A DNA stretch of 64,000 bases from NCBI GenBank assembly GCA_020633295.1, contig JACKDW010000020.1, positions 1 to 64,000 of the forward strand, written 5' to 3'. This DNA is from Myxococcales bacterium. GTDB taxonomy: Bacteria > Myxococcota_A > Polyangia > Nannocystales > Nannocystaceae. Under the pieces are notes generated by a model that saw only the letters and a list, made by a program, of their open reading frames with translations, had not been told where the DNA came from and did not search any database. The position numbers and the translations under genes were made by a program. Position 1 is the stretch's first letter, and every line of letters begins with the position of its first letter. Shown piece by piece: positions 11,302 to 20,735 of this stretch.

Positions 11302-14300
11302 TCAGTCGCTCGCCGGCGCGCTCCTGGGGAGGGTGATGATGAACTCCGAGTAGCGCCCCGGGACGCTGTCGACCGCGATGTCGCCGCCGTACTTCTGCAC
11401 GATGATGTCGTGGCTCATGGAGAGCCCGAGCCCGGTGCCCTCGCCGGGCGGCTTGGACGTGAAGAACGGCGTGAAGATCTTGTCCCGGATCGAGTCGGGG
11501 ATGCCCGTCCCGTTGTCGAATATACGCACCTCGACGCGCTCGTGTAACCCGCGCGTGCGCACCCGCAGCCGGGGCGTGAAGTCGGCGCCGGGCCGCTGGC
11601 GCTTCTTCTCCCACGCCGCGTAGATGCCGTTGTTCATGATGTTGAGGAACACCCGGCTGAGGTCCTGGGGGACCACCTGCAGCGCCGGCAGCTCAGGATC
11701 GTAATCTGTCTCTATCGCCACGTCGAACCCCTCGTTCTTCACGCGCATGCCGTGGTAGGCGAGGTTCAGCTCGGAAGCGAGCAGCGCGTTGATGTCGGTG
11801 GAGTGCGCGGGGCCGCCCTTCGTGCGCGCGTGGTACAGCATGCTCTGGATGATCGAGTCCGCGCGCGCGCCGTGGTTCTTGATGGTCTGCACGTTCTCGT
11901 CGAGGTCCGCGATCAGCTCCTCGAGCACCTCCTGGAACCCCTCGTCGACGCCCTCGCGCGCGTCGTCGAGCTCCTCGCGCAGCTCGCCGAGGCTGCGGCG
12001 CGAGAGCTCGGCGAAGTTGTTGATGAAGTTCAGCGGGTTCTTGAGCTCGTGCGCGATGCCGGCCGACAGCGTCCCGAGCGACGCCATCTTCTCGTTCAGG
12101 ATCAGCTGATCCTGGGTGCGCTCGAGCTGCTCGAGCGTCGCGCTCAGCTCCGCGTTCTTGGCCGTGACCTCCTGGGTCCGCTCCTGGACCGTGCGCTCGA
12201 GCGTGCGGTTGTAGTCGGCGAGCAGCCGCGCGGCCCGCTTGCGCTCGGTGATGTCGCGGATGATGCCCTGGTAGACCACCGCGTCGCCCTCGAGGCGCAT
12301 CGTCGCCGCGGTCAGCAGGCAGTCGATCGGCGCGCCGTCCTTCTTGCGCAGGCGGACCTCGAAGTCGCGCAGCGCGCCGAAGGGCTCGAGCTCGCGCCGG
12401 AAGTCGCGGCCGTCGTCGGCGTCGACGAACAGCCGCTCGCCGGGCAGGCGCGCGACCTCGTCGGCGGTGTAGCCGAACAGCTCGAGCGTCGCGCGGTTGA
12501 CCTCGAGCAGCTCGCCGGCGCGGTTGGTCACGAAGATCGCGTCGTTGGAGTCCTCGAACAGGCTGCGGAACTTCCGCTCGCTCTTCGCCATCGACGCGTA
12601 CAGGCGCGCGTTCTCGATCGAGATCGCCGCCTGGGCCGAGAGGATGTAGAGCACGCGCAGGCGGTCGACCGTGAACGCGCCCGCGGTCAGGTTGTTCTCG
12701 AGGTACAGCAGCCCGATCTGCTTGCCCTGGTGGACCAGCGGCGTGCACAGGATCGAGCGCGGCTGGCTCTCGGCGATGTACGGGTCGGCGGCGAAGTGCC
12801 CGGTGCTCGACGCGTCGCTGAGCACCACGTTCTCGTTGGTCCGCGCGACGTAGTTGACGATCGCGCGCGAGAGCTGCTCGCTGCGCGCGACCGGGCTCGA
12901 GCGCACGTCGATGTCGCGCGCGTCGGCGCTCGCGCCCACGTCGCACGACGCCTCGATGAACAGCTCGCCGCCGCGCGGCAGCAGCAGGTACCCGCGCTCG
13001 GCGCCCGCGCTCTCGACCAGCTGCTCCATCAGCCGGCGCAGCAGGCTGGCGAGCTCGATCTCGCCCGAGAGCGCGCGCGAGGCCTTGAGCACCGCCTCGA
13101 AGTCGAGCGCCGCGCCGCTGGCGCCCGCCGACGACGCGGTCGAGCTCGTCGTCGTCACGTCGCTGACGAGCGTCGTCGTGTTGATGATCTCGTCGAGGCG
13201 CATGCTCGTGTGCGACGAGCTCGCGGCCGGCAGCTGCACCATGCCGCGGCGCCGCCCCTCGCCCGCCGCGGCGCGGTCGTCGACCTCGAAGCCGGCGACG
13301 TGGGTGTAGCTCGCGGCGAGCTCGGCCGCCTTGCTCGCGGCCCCCCACAGCACGTAGGCGCGGTGCGCCTGGCTGAGGTACGCGCGCGCCGTCGCGGCGC
13401 GCCCGCGCGCGTCGTGAAAGCGACCCGCGAGCTTGTTGCCCAGCGCGACGTGGTGACGGAAGCCGTGCGCGCGCGCGAGCTCGACGGCGCGATCGAAGAG
13501 CGTGAACGCGGCGAGCTCGTCGCCGTCGACGCGCGCCTCCTCGGCCGCGATCAGCAGCGCCTTGTGCCGGAAGTTCTCGGGGCAGGCGTCGGCGAGGATG
13601 TTCACGCGCCGCTGGCTCGCGCGCCACGGCCGGCCGCGGCGCAGCTCCTCGTCGCCCTCGCCCGCGAGCGCGAGCAGGATCAGGCACTTGTAGAAGTGCA
13701 GATCGTTGAGGTCGAGCGAGCCCATCGCGCTGCGGGCGTAGGACTCGGCCGTCTCCGTGGCCGCGAGCGCGTCGCCGTGGCGCTCGGCGAGGAACAGCAG
13801 CTGCTGCTTGAAGCAGCAGTAGCGGAAGATGATCGGCGCCGCGCGGGCGCGCTTGAGCTCGGCGAAGAACGCGTCCTCGTCGAAGTCGTCGTCGCTGAGG
13901 TCGACCAGCCCGCGCGTGCCGAAGCGGAGGTTCCGCAGCACCTGCCGGAGGCAGCGCAGGTACGCGGCGACGAAGCGGTTGTTGGTCTTCTTGAGCAGCG
14001 CGTCGCAGGCCTCCGCCTCCTCGTCGAGCTCGTTGAGGTGGTCGCCCGCGGCGAAGCGCGTGACGAGGATGTAGAACTGCGCGTAGCTGGCGTAGGTGAA
14101 GTCGCCCGCCTCGATGCCCAGCGTGATCGCCTGGCGGTAGCGCGGGATCGACTCGCGCAGCGGCGCCCAGTACTGCTCGTAGGCGCTGACGACCACGTAG
14201 ACCTTGCTGCGCAGCCCCGGGCTCGGGAAGCGCTCGAGCAGCGCGAGCGCGAGCCGCCCGAAGCGCTGGCTCGCGGCGTACTGGTCGAGCTCGCCCGAGA

Positions 14301-17214
14301 GCGCGACGCCGTAGTTGGCGAAGCAGAACGCCGACAGCTCGCACGGCCCGTGCTCGAGCGTCAGCAGGATGCCGGTCAGGTGGACCAGCATGAACAGCGG
14401 CGGGCTCGTCAGGTAGGCCGGCGAGCTCGTCTCGACCAGGATCGCGAGCGCGTCGCGGACGTCCGAGCGCTGCAGCGGCGCGCGCTCCGGCAGGCCCGTG
14501 AGCGCGTCGCCGCGGGCGCGTCGCTCGAGCTCGCGGCGCGCGCGCGCGGCCGCGGCCGCGCGCGCCTCGTCGCTCTCGGGCAGCTCGATGCCGAGGCGCG
14601 CGAGCGTCCGCGTGGCGATCGCGATCGCCTCGTGCACGCTGCTCAGCGTCAGGTGGATCGAGATCGCCACGCTGCCGGCGCGCGCGTGCTGCCGGCTCGT
14701 CCGCGCGCGCGCGAAGCAGCGCTCGAGCAGCGCCGCGGCGTCGTCGAAGCGCGCGGTCAGCCCGTAGCACTCCGCGCCGTCGACGTGCAGCGCGAAGCAC
14801 AGCGCGTGATCCTGCGACCAGCCGCGCTCGCCGAGCAGCTCGCGTCCGCGTTCGAAGAAGCGCGACGCCGAGGCCCAGGCCGCGCTGTCGCGCGCCGCCG
14901 CCCCGGCTTGGTGGTTGAGCCGCGCCACCTGCACGCGCTCCTCGGGCGCCGTGATCAGCGGGAGCGCGCGGTTGAGGTGCCCCACGACGTCGAAGATCCG
15001 CGCGCCGCCGCCCGCGAGCTCCCGCCGCAGCGCGCGGCCGATCCGGAGGTGCGCGGCGAGCCGCTCCGGCTCCGAGAGCGCCGCCTCGGCGGCCTCGCGC
15101 ACGCGGTCGTGGAGGAACTTGTAGCGCACGCGGAACGCCGCGCCCTCGCCGACCGGCGGCGCGCCTTCGTCGTCCTGCTCGTCATCCTCGTCGGCGTCCC
15201 CGTCGTGGTGAAAGAAGCGGTAGTCGGTGCCGACCGGCAGCAGCAGCCCGGCCTCGAGCGCGGGCCACAGCGCGCGGGCGAGCGCGCGCGGGCGCAGCTC
15301 GAGCAGCGCCGCGAGGCGGCCGAGCTCGAACTCGTACCCGACGCACGCGCCGAGCAGCAGCGCGTGGCGAGCCTGCGGCGGCAGCCTCGAGATCTCGCCG
15401 GCCATCAGCTCGACGACGTTGTCGGTGCTCTGGCTCGCGGCGATCTTCGCCAGGTCCCACGTCCAGCGCCCGCGCCGCGCGTCGAACACGAGCAGCTCGT
15501 CCTCGTGCGCGCTCTGCAGGAACGCGCGCACGAACAGCGGGTTGCCGTCGGTCTTCGCGAGCACGAGCGCCGCCAGCTCGCGCACGTCCGCCCGCGGGCA
15601 GCTGAGCGTCTCCGAGAGCAGCGTCGTGACGGCCTCGAGGTCGAGCGACGCGAGCTCGATCTCGAGGCGCTCGGCCGCGCCGTCGTGAACGCGCGCGAGC
15701 AAGCTCCGCAGCGGGTGCGCCGCGTCGACCTCGCCCGGCCGGTAGGCGCCGATCACGAGCAGGCAGCCCGGCGACTCCCCCGTCAGCACCTGCTCGAGCA
15801 GCGACATCGAGGCCGCGTCGGCCCACTGCAGGTCGTCGAGGAACAGCACCAGCGGGTGCACCGACGTCGTCAGCGACGAGAGCAGCGCCCGGAACGAGTG
15901 CGTGAAGCGGTTCTGCGCCGCGGCCGGGTCGAGCGCCGGCGGCTCCGGCTGGGCGCCGATGATCAGCGCGAGCGAGGGCAGCACGCTCGTGATGACGCCC
16001 GCGCTCGCGCCGAGCCCGAGCTCGATGCGCTGGCGCCAGCTGGCGAGCGCGTCGTCGCTCTCCCCGAGCAGCTGACGCACGAGGTCGTCGAGCGCCGCGA
16101 GGATCGGCGCGTACGGGGTCGTGCGCTGGAACGCGTCGAACTTCCCCCGCACGAAGTAGCCGCCGCGGCGCGCGATCGACTTGTGCACCTCCTGCACGAG
16201 CGACGACTTCCCGACGCCGGGCGGGCCCGCGATCGTGAGCAGCTCGGCGCGCCCGAGCGCGGCGCGTTCAAACGCGCCGTGCAGGCGCGCGACCGCAGCC
16301 TCGCGCCCGTAGAGCTTCTGCGGGACCTGCAGCTGCGTCGCCACGTCGTCGGTCGCCAGCTCGAACGCGACGCTCGCGCCGCGCCGCAGCTGCTCGAGGC
16401 AGCGCTGCAGGTCGCGCTGCAGCCCGTAGCCGCTCTGGTAGCGATCCTCGGCGGCCTTCGAGAGCAGCTTCATGACGATCCGCGACAGCGTCAGCGGGAT
16501 CGCGCGATCGAGCTCCGCCGGCGGCGTCGGGCGCCGCGCGATGTGGCTGTGGATCAGCTCGAGGCTGCTCGTGGTCATGAACGGGCGCGCGCCGACGAGC
16601 ATCTCGTAGAGCGTCGCGCCGAGCATGTAGAGGTCCGAGCGGTGGTCGACGACGCGGTTCATGCGGCCCGTCTGCTCGGGCGACATGTACGCGAGCGTCC
16701 CCTCGAGCGCGTCCGGCGACGCCATCTCCTGCGCGTTCTTCGAGAGCCGCACCGAGATGCCGAAGTCGATGAGCGAGGTCTCGAGCGTGCTCGGCTGGAC
16801 CATCAGGTTGCTCGGCTTTATGTCTTTATGGACATATCGACGACGGTGGATGTGGTCGAGCACGGCGGCCGCGTGCATCGCGATCGTGATCGCGGTCGCC
16901 AGCGGCAGGCGGCCGCCCGGCGCCGACGCGAGCAGCTGGTCGAGCGACTGCCCGGCGATGCGATCGCGGATCAGCGCGAGGCCCATCCCGTGGGGCGCGA
17001 GCGCGTGCGCGCGCCCCAGCTCCGGCATGTCGAGCGCGCGCAGGATCGCGAACTCGTGCCGCAGCATCGCCAGCTCGCGCGGGCTGGGCCGCTGGCTGCG
17101 GAACAGCTTGGCGATCACCGGCGCGCGATCGCTGTCCCGGCGCCCGCTGTAGATGACCGTTCGTTCACCCGCGCGGAGCTGCTGGGTGAATGTATAGCCA
17201 GGGATCGACAGCAT
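11302..17214 (-). CDS. Giant hybrid kinase: Ser/Thr kinase-AAA ATPase-TPR-GAF-PAS-histidine kinase
   Basis: 1970 residues, intact. An N-terminal Ser/Thr kinase (1-270) has Lys36, catalytic 'YVHKDIKPSN' (HKD in place of HRD) and 'SLIDFG'. An AAA/NACHT-like ATPase has P-loop 'GPPGVGKSSLVQEV' near 330 and Walker B 'LVLFLDDLQWAD'. A long helical TPR-type region spans about 700-1290. A GAF domain lies near 1355-1530 and a PAS domain near 1545-1665 ('LFEDSNDAIFVTNRAGELL'). HisKA has phospho-His1722 in 'GIAHELKNPLNF', and the HATPase has 'FDNGTGIP' and 'GTGLGLS'. The architecture is the HstK-type multidomain sensor known from cyanobacteria and myxobacteria. It has no receiver of its own; the downstream REC-cyclase is the probable target. 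It is cytoplasmic, with no membrane segment. Confidence 0.95.
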   Translation of the reverse strand: MLSIPGYTFTQQLRAGERTVIYSGRRDSDRAPVIAKLFRSQRPSPRELAMLRHEFAILRALDMPELGRAHALAPHGMGLALIRDRIAGQSLDQLLASAPGGRLPLATAITIAMHAAAVLDHIHRRRYVHKDIKPSNLMVQPSTLETSLIDFGISVRLSKNAQEMASPDALEGTLAYMSPEQTGRMNRVVDHRSDLYMLGATLYEMLVGARPFMTTSSLELIHSHIARRPTPPAELDRAIPLTLSRIVMKLLSKAAEDRYQSGYGLQRDLQRCLEQLRRGASVAFELATDDVATQLQVPQKLYGREAAVARLHGAFERAALGRAELLTIAGPPGVGKSSLVQEVHKSIARRGGYFVRGKFDAFQRTTPYAPILAALDDLVRQLLGESDDALASWRQRIELGLGASAGVITSVLPSLALIIGAQPEPPALDPAAAQNRFTHSFRALLSSLTTSVHPLVLFLDDLQWADAASMSLLEQVLTGESPGCLLVIGAYRPGEVDAAHPLRSLLARVHDGAAERLEIELASLDLEAVTTLLSETLSCPRADVRELAALVLAKTDGNPLFVRAFLQSAHEDELLVFDARRGRWTWDLAKIAASQSTDNVVELMAGEISRLPPQARHALLLGACVGYEFELGRLAALLELRPRALARALWPALEAGLLLPVGTDYRFFHHDGDADEDDEQDDEGAPPVGEGAAFRVRYKFLHDRVREAAEAALSEPERLAAHLRIGRALRRELAGGGARIFDVVGHLNRALPLITAPEERVQVARLNHQAGAAARDSAAWASASRFFERGRELLGERGWSQDHALCFALHVDGAECYGLTARFDDAAALLERCFARARTSRQHARAGSVAISIHLTLSSVHEAIAIATRTLARLGIELPESDEARAAAAARARRELERRARGDALTGLPERAPLQRSDVRDALAILVETSSPAYLTSPPLFMLVHLTGILLTLEHGPCELSAFCFANYGVALSGELDQYAASQRFGRLALALLERFPSPGLRSKVYVVVSAYEQYWAPLRESIPRYRQAITLGIEAGDFTYASYAQFYILVTRFAAGDHLNELDEEAEACDALLKKTNNRFVAAYLRCLRQVLRNLRFGTRGLVDLSDDDFDEDAFFAELKRARAAPIIFRYCCFKQQLLFLAERHGDALAATETAESYARSAMGSLDLNDLHFYKCLILLALAGEGDEELRRGRPWRASQRRVNILADACPENFRHKALLIAAEEARVDGDELAAFTLFDRAVELARAHGFRHHVALGNKLAGRFHDARGRAATARAYLSQAHRAYVLWGAASKAAELAASYTHVAGFEVDDRAAAGEGRRRGMVQLPAASSSHTSMRLDEIINTTTLVSDVTTTSSTASSAGASGAALDFEAVLKASRALSGEIELASLLRRLMEQLVESAGAERGYLLLPRGGELFIEASCDVGASADARDIDVRSSPVARSEQLSRAIVNYVARTNENVVLSDASSTGHFAADPYIAESQPRSILCTPLVHQGKQIGLLYLENNLTAGAFTVDRLRVLYILSAQAAISIENARLYASMAKSERKFRSLFEDSNDAIFVTNRAGELLEVNRATLELFGYTADEVARLPGERLFVDADDGRDFRRELEPFGALRDFEVRLRKKDGAPIDCLLTAATMRLEGDAVVYQGIIRDITERKRAARLLADYNRTLERTVQERTQEVTAKNAELSATLEQLERTQDQLILNEKMASLGTLSAGIAHELKNPLNFINNFAELSRRSLGELREELDDAREGVDEGFQEVLEELIADLDENVQTIKNHGARADSIIQSMLYHARTKGGPAHSTDINALLASELNLAYHGMRVKNEGFDVAIETDYDPELPALQVVPQDLSRVFLNIMNNGIYAAWEKKRQRPGADFTPRLRVRTRGLHERVEVRIFDNGTGIPDSIRDKIFTPFFTSKPPGEGTGLGLSMSHDIIVQKYGGDIAVDSVPGRYSEFIITLPRSAPASD

Positions 17215-17239
17215 GGGAGCGAGCGCTCGCGCGGCGTCG

Positions 17240-17245
17240 AGTATA
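17240..17245 (-). promoter_or_regulatory. Candidate -10 box of the giant kinase
   Basis: On the minus strand TATACT lies 26 bases upstream of the ATG at 17214 within a short AT-rich run (TTCGATATACTCG). This would give a leader of about 20 nucleotides. No good -35 is seen at 16-18 bases, so an activator or another sigma factor would be needed. Confidence 0.3.
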
Positions 17246-17511
17246 TCGAATCACGCGACGCGAGCGCGGCGACCGACGGCGGCGATGACTTGCACATAAA
17301 ACCGCTCTCGCGCGGCCGCGTGAGCGCGGCGAGCTCGCCGTCGCCGCGCCCACGCGGCCGCGCGACGCGGCCTCGTGCGCGCGCGCCGGCCGTCGAGCCC
17401 CTGCGCGAGCGAGCGCGCGGCGTCCGGCGCGGCGAGGCCCGGCGTCCGGCGCGGCGAGGCGCGGCTCCGCGCGGGCGCCCGCGCCCGCGCGCCCGCGCGC
17501 GCCCATCAAAC

Positions 17512-17527
17512 ATGTCTCATAAGACAT
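17512..17527. promoter_or_regulatory. 16-bp palindrome ATGTCT-N4-AGACAT
   Basis: ATGTCTCATAAGACAT, an inverted repeat with six-base arms, sits in an AT-rich island flanked by AAAC and TTTAAC. It lies about 300 bases upstream of the kinase start and 28 bases upstream of a TATACT box on the plus strand. Near-identical copies occur at 30368, 32140 and (degenerate) 57577. It looks like a regulator-binding site; the regulator is unknown. Confidence 0.5.
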
Positions 17528-17566
17528 TTAACTGGTGCGCGCGCACGTCCTCCCTATACTCCAGGG

Positions 17567-17665
17567 CACGAGGGTCGCCACGTGGGCGCGAGGAAAGCGC
17601 TCTCAGGCCCGAATGGTCGGGCCAAACAAAGGCAACACGACACGCGGGGACACCCCGCAGCTTTT
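17567..17665 (+). ncRNA. Candidate small structured RNA
   Basis: The kinase-TetR gap contains what looks like a complete small transcription unit on the plus strand. There is a TATACT -10 box at 17555-17560, a possible start near 17567, and a hairpin formed by GGCCCGA and TCGGGCC with a four-base loop. The unit ends with a hairpin of GCGGGG (17644-17649) and CCCCGC (17653-17658) followed by AGCTTTT. No protein frame fits. It does not match any riboswitch consensus I can recall. The palindrome at 17512 sits just upstream of the expected -35. It could also be a leader or chance folding in GC-rich DNA. Confidence 0.35.
17644..17665 (+). terminator. Candidate intrinsic terminator
   Basis: A six-base-pair perfect GC stem with a three-base ACA loop is followed three bases later by TTTT. 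Both flanking protein genes are on the minus strand, so if functional it ends a plus-strand transcript such as the candidate small RNA. The T-run is short, so strength is uncertain. Confidence 0.4.
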
Positions 17666-17723
17666 CCAACAACACTTCTCCTCGGTCGGGCGGCCCTCCA
17701 AACCTCCCGCGGCGAGGCGAGTC

Positions 17724-18373
17724 CTAGCCCTCGCTGTCTGACCGCGCGCCATCGGACCGATCCCGGTCCCCCGCGCGATCGGGTTGTGGGCGCAGCCCGT
17801 CGAACAGCACGCGCAGCAGCCGGGCGCGCGGCCCCTGCTGCGCGCCGGCGTGCTGAAGCGCGCGCGCCGTGCCGATCAGCAGCGCCGTGATCTCCAGGCG
17901 CGCCGATGTCCGCTCGCACGGCGCCGGCGCGCTGCGCCTGACGCAGCAGCGCCGCCACGGCCTCGAGCAGCTCTGCGCGAACAACCGGGTACTCGCCCGC
18001 GGCCGCGCGCGCCTGTACGTCGACGCCCGCAGCCGTGAGCGCGTCGACAAAGGACTGCTTGTCCGCCGACAGCTCGACCCAGCGCGCGAAGAAGTCGAAG
18101 AACTCCTCGCCCGAGGACTCCGCGGCGCACAGCGCCCGCGCCTGCTCCGTGAGGAACCGGAGCCGCGTGATGAAGACCGCCTCGACGAGCGCCTGCTTGC
18201 TCGGGAAGTGCCGGAACACGGTCCTGATCGCGACGCCCGCGCGACGGGCGATGTCCTCGGTCACCGCGCCGGGCCCCTGCTCGGCGAACACCGCGTCGGC
18301 CGCCCCGAGGATCCGCGCGCGATTGCGTCGCGCGTCGGCGCGCGCGCGCTCGCGGGGGCGGCTTGGATGTCAT
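17724..18373 (-). pseudogene. TetR-family repressor, frameshifted twice
   Basis: The product is a TetR regulator of about 215 residues, read from the ATG at 18373. A G/C-run indel near 18340 moves the frame into 'VFAEQGPGAVTEDIARRAG' and the helix-turn-helix end 'RTVFRHFPSKQALVEAVF'. A second indel near 17905 restores the C-terminal part 'ITALLIGTARALQHAG' to the TAG at 17724-17726. The HTH is fully conserved, so the gene was probably functional or the indels are sequence errors. A GTG at 18403 is in frame but lies inside operator 1, so I prefer 18373. It is divergent from an SDR gene and most likely represses it and itself through the two operators between them. Confidence 0.8.
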
Positions 18374-18383
18374 GACGCGCTCC

Positions 18384-18440
18384 TTGACAAAATGAGTCGT
18401 CACTCATATTAACGGATCTGTAAAATGAGTCGTCACTCAT
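18384..18440. promoter_or_regulatory. SDR promoter with two identical TetR operators
   Basis: The plus strand shows TTGACA (18384-18389), a 17-base spacer and TATTAA (18407-18412), a good housekeeping promoter for the SDR gene. The palindrome ATGAGTCGTCACTCAT occurs exactly twice, at 18392-18407 (filling the spacer) and 18425-18440 (near the transcription start). The two are 33 bases apart, about three helical turns. Location between a TetR gene and its divergent neighbour, with exact duplication, strongly suggests TetR operators that block both directions. Confidence 0.8.
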
Positions 18441-18471
18441 TTTAATATCAAACAGCGTTCAAGGGTGGGAT

Positions 18472-19341
18472 ATGGCGATCATCGTGATGACCGGCGGCAC
18501 CTCGGGGATCGGTCAGGTGGCAGCCCGTGGGCTCAGGACCAGGGCGACGCTGCTGCTCGGCGCGCGCCACCCCGACCGCGCGCGGCTCCCGCGCTCGAGC
18601 TCGACCTCGCGCAGCTCGACTCGGTCCGGCGCTTCGCCGCCGAGGTCGAGACGCGCCTGGGCTCGCGCTCCATCGACGCGCTGGTGCTCAACGCCGGCCT
18701 GTCGCGCGCGGACGTCGACGCGCGCACGCGCGACGGCTTCGAGCTCACCTTCGCCGTCAACCACCTCGCGCACTACCTGCTCGCGCGGCTGCTCGCGCCC
18801 AGCTCGCGCCCGGCGGCCGCGTGGTCGTGACGACCAGCGGCACGCATGACCCCGACGAGCGCACGCTGGTCCCCCCGCCCCGGCACGCGCGGGCGCGGCT
18901 GCTCGCCGATCCCGCGCTCGACCCCGCGCTGGACGGGGATCCCGCGCGGCCGCCGGTCACGCCTACGCGGCCTCAAGCTGTGCAACATCCTCACGGTCCG
19001 CGCGCTGCGAGCCCGCGGGCTCTCGGCGCTCGCCTACGATCCGGGGCCCACGCCGGGCACCGGCCTCGCGCGCGCCCGAACGCCCCTGCTGCGCGCGCTG
19101 TGGTGGCTGCTGGGGACGCCGCTGGGTCGGCTCGCGCCCCGCTTCAACTCGGTGATACGCGCCGGCGAGGCGCTGCGCGACGCGGCGCTCGGCGAGCCCC
19201 GCGCCGCCGCGAGACGGCTACTACCCCAGGCTGCGCCGGGGACGTCTCGAGTGGGCGACGCCGTCCCGCCTGGCCCGCGACGACGACGCCCGCGACGCGC
19301 TCTGGCGCGACAGCGCCGCGCTCGTCGGCATGGCCGATTGA
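18472..19341 (+). pseudogene. Short-chain dehydrogenase/reductase, several frameshifts
   Basis: An NAD(P)-dependent SDR of about 290 residues that is split over three reading frames. Piecing them together gives the Rossmann motif 'VMTGGTSGIG', 'ALVLNAGLS', 'TFAVNHLAHYLLARLL', 'GGRVVVTTSG', the catalytic Tyr-x3-Lys in HAYAASK (one base missing in the Lys region at about 18975) and a C-terminus ending 'ALVGMAD' at the TGA 19339-19341. Breaks lie near 18580, 18820, 18975 and 19210. All catalytic elements remain. The start ATG at 18472 follows AAGGGTGGGA. It is controlled by the upstream TetR operator pair; the substrate is unknown. Confidence 0.8.
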
Positions 19342-19382
19342 GCATATTGACTCCGGCGCCGCGGAGTTCCAGTCGAAGCGGC

Positions 19383-20649
19383 TCATGATCTCCGAGCGAC
19401 CAGCCCAGCAGCGCGCCCGGCTCCTGGCTCGCGCTCGTGATCTTCAGCGTCCAGCTCCCGTTCACGTCCTCGTCGCCCCCGAAGCCCACGGGCGCGCGCG
19501 ACAGCGAGAGCGCGCCCGGCTCGGGGTACCACGACGCCTCGTAGGGCGCGCTCTCCTGCTCCCAGACCATGACCTCGTTGTTCGAGGGGTTCGTCAGCGT
19601 GATCGTCAGCGCGCTCGGGTCCGGGTGCGTGAGCGCGAGGTTGATGATCACGTCGGTGTCGACCGTCGCCAGGCCGGCGACGTCGAGCACGTCGAGGACC
19701 AGGTCGTCCGCGAGGTCGAGCGCGAGCAGGCCGCTCTCGAACACGCCGCGCAGGCTCGCGTCCATGCACAGGCCCGTGTCGAAGCGCGTGATGCCGGCGC
19801 AGATCAGCCCCGGCGCGCACCACTGGGTCTCGCTGCACGACTCGAAGGCCTTCGCCCCGTCGGCCGCGCAGTCGAAGGGCGCGGTCGGAGCCGGCTGCAG
19901 GGTCACCGCGCCCGCCGGCGCGAACGCGGCGTCCGTGCGCGCGACGAGCGGGCCCGGTCGCGTGTACTCGAAGTTCTCGCAGTTGTCTCCGAGGACATCC
20001 ATCGAGTAGCTCCCCGTGAGCCCGCAGGCGCCGTCGAGATCGAGGCCGAGGAGCGCGTAGCGGGGTGCCGAACGGCCGGCGCGCGGGTGCAGCAGCACGA
20101 TCCACTCGCTGGCGAAGTCCGCCGGCGCCGGACCCTCGAAGTACTCGGCGAACTCGGCCTCGTCGTCGAGGACGCGCCCGAAGTCCGACTCGACGAAGAA
20201 CTCGCTCAGCTCGGACCCTCGGGCGTGAACGCGAGGGGTCCCAGCTCGCCCGGCTCGACGCAGTCGCCGTCTCCGTCACCATCCCCGTCGCCGTCTCCGT
20301 CTCCGTCTCCGTCTCCGTCTCCGTCTCCATCCCGTCTCCGTCTCCGTCTCCATCCCCGTCTCCATCCCGTCCCCGTCTCCGTCTCCGTCTCCGTCTCCGT
20401 CTCCGGACTCGCTGTCCCCAGAGCCAGCTGTGGTCGCGCCGTCGCTGTCGCCGTCACCGTCGCCGTCACCGGGATCCGACCCCGAGGAGGACTCAGACTC
20501 CGCGTCCGACGCCATCGTCGTCGCGGCGTCGTCGGAGCACGCGGCGCTGCCGACGAGGAGGAACGAGCAGGCGACCGCGAGGGGAGCGTGAGGGCGCGCG
20601 CGAGGGATGCGGACGCGAGGTCGCGCGATCGGGGGTCGGGGAGTGACAC
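19383..20649 (-). pseudogene. P-domain lipoprotein with (Gly-Asp)n linker, frameshifted
   Basis: A secreted lipoprotein. The signal 'LAVACSFLLVGSAAC' ends in a lipobox Cys near 20550; the start is uncertain, a GTG at 20649 being one option that needs an indel. A Ser/Asp/Gly linker follows, then a hexanucleotide-encoded DGDG stretch, a Cys-containing domain ('AFESCSETQWCAPGLICAG') and a proprotein-convertase P-domain ('VIINLALTHPDPSALTI' to 'DVNGSWTLKITSASQEPGAL'). P-domains usually help fold or anchor secreted proteases, but no protease domain is present. The frame is lost inside the repeat, near 20205, and at the very end (about 19390), so the exact stop is not certain. Confidence 0.7.
20262..20405. 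repeat. Hexanucleotide repeat (CCGTCT/CCGTCG) encoding Gly-Asp linker
   Basis: More than twenty tandem, imperfect copies of a six-base unit. On the minus strand all three frames are open: one reads Asp-Gly, one Glu-Thr, one Arg-Arg. The Asp-Gly frame matches the flanking coding sequence. Slippage by whole units keeps the frame; the observed frame change needs an indel that is not a multiple of three. Confidence 0.85.
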
Positions 20650-20735
20650 GCCAGGAGGATACGCGACGGGGCCCGTCGCGCGCGTCACCGTCACGTCACG
20701 GCCGGCCCGACCGGTCGACCGGACCGCTGCGGTGA

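Noticed and set aside
11752..17727. A plus-strand open frame of nearly 2000 codons opposite the giant kinase
   Set aside because: It is Arg/Ala/Leu/Val-rich without domains and mirrors the third-position GC of the real gene. The minus-strand frame has clear kinase, GAF, PAS and HATPase motifs.
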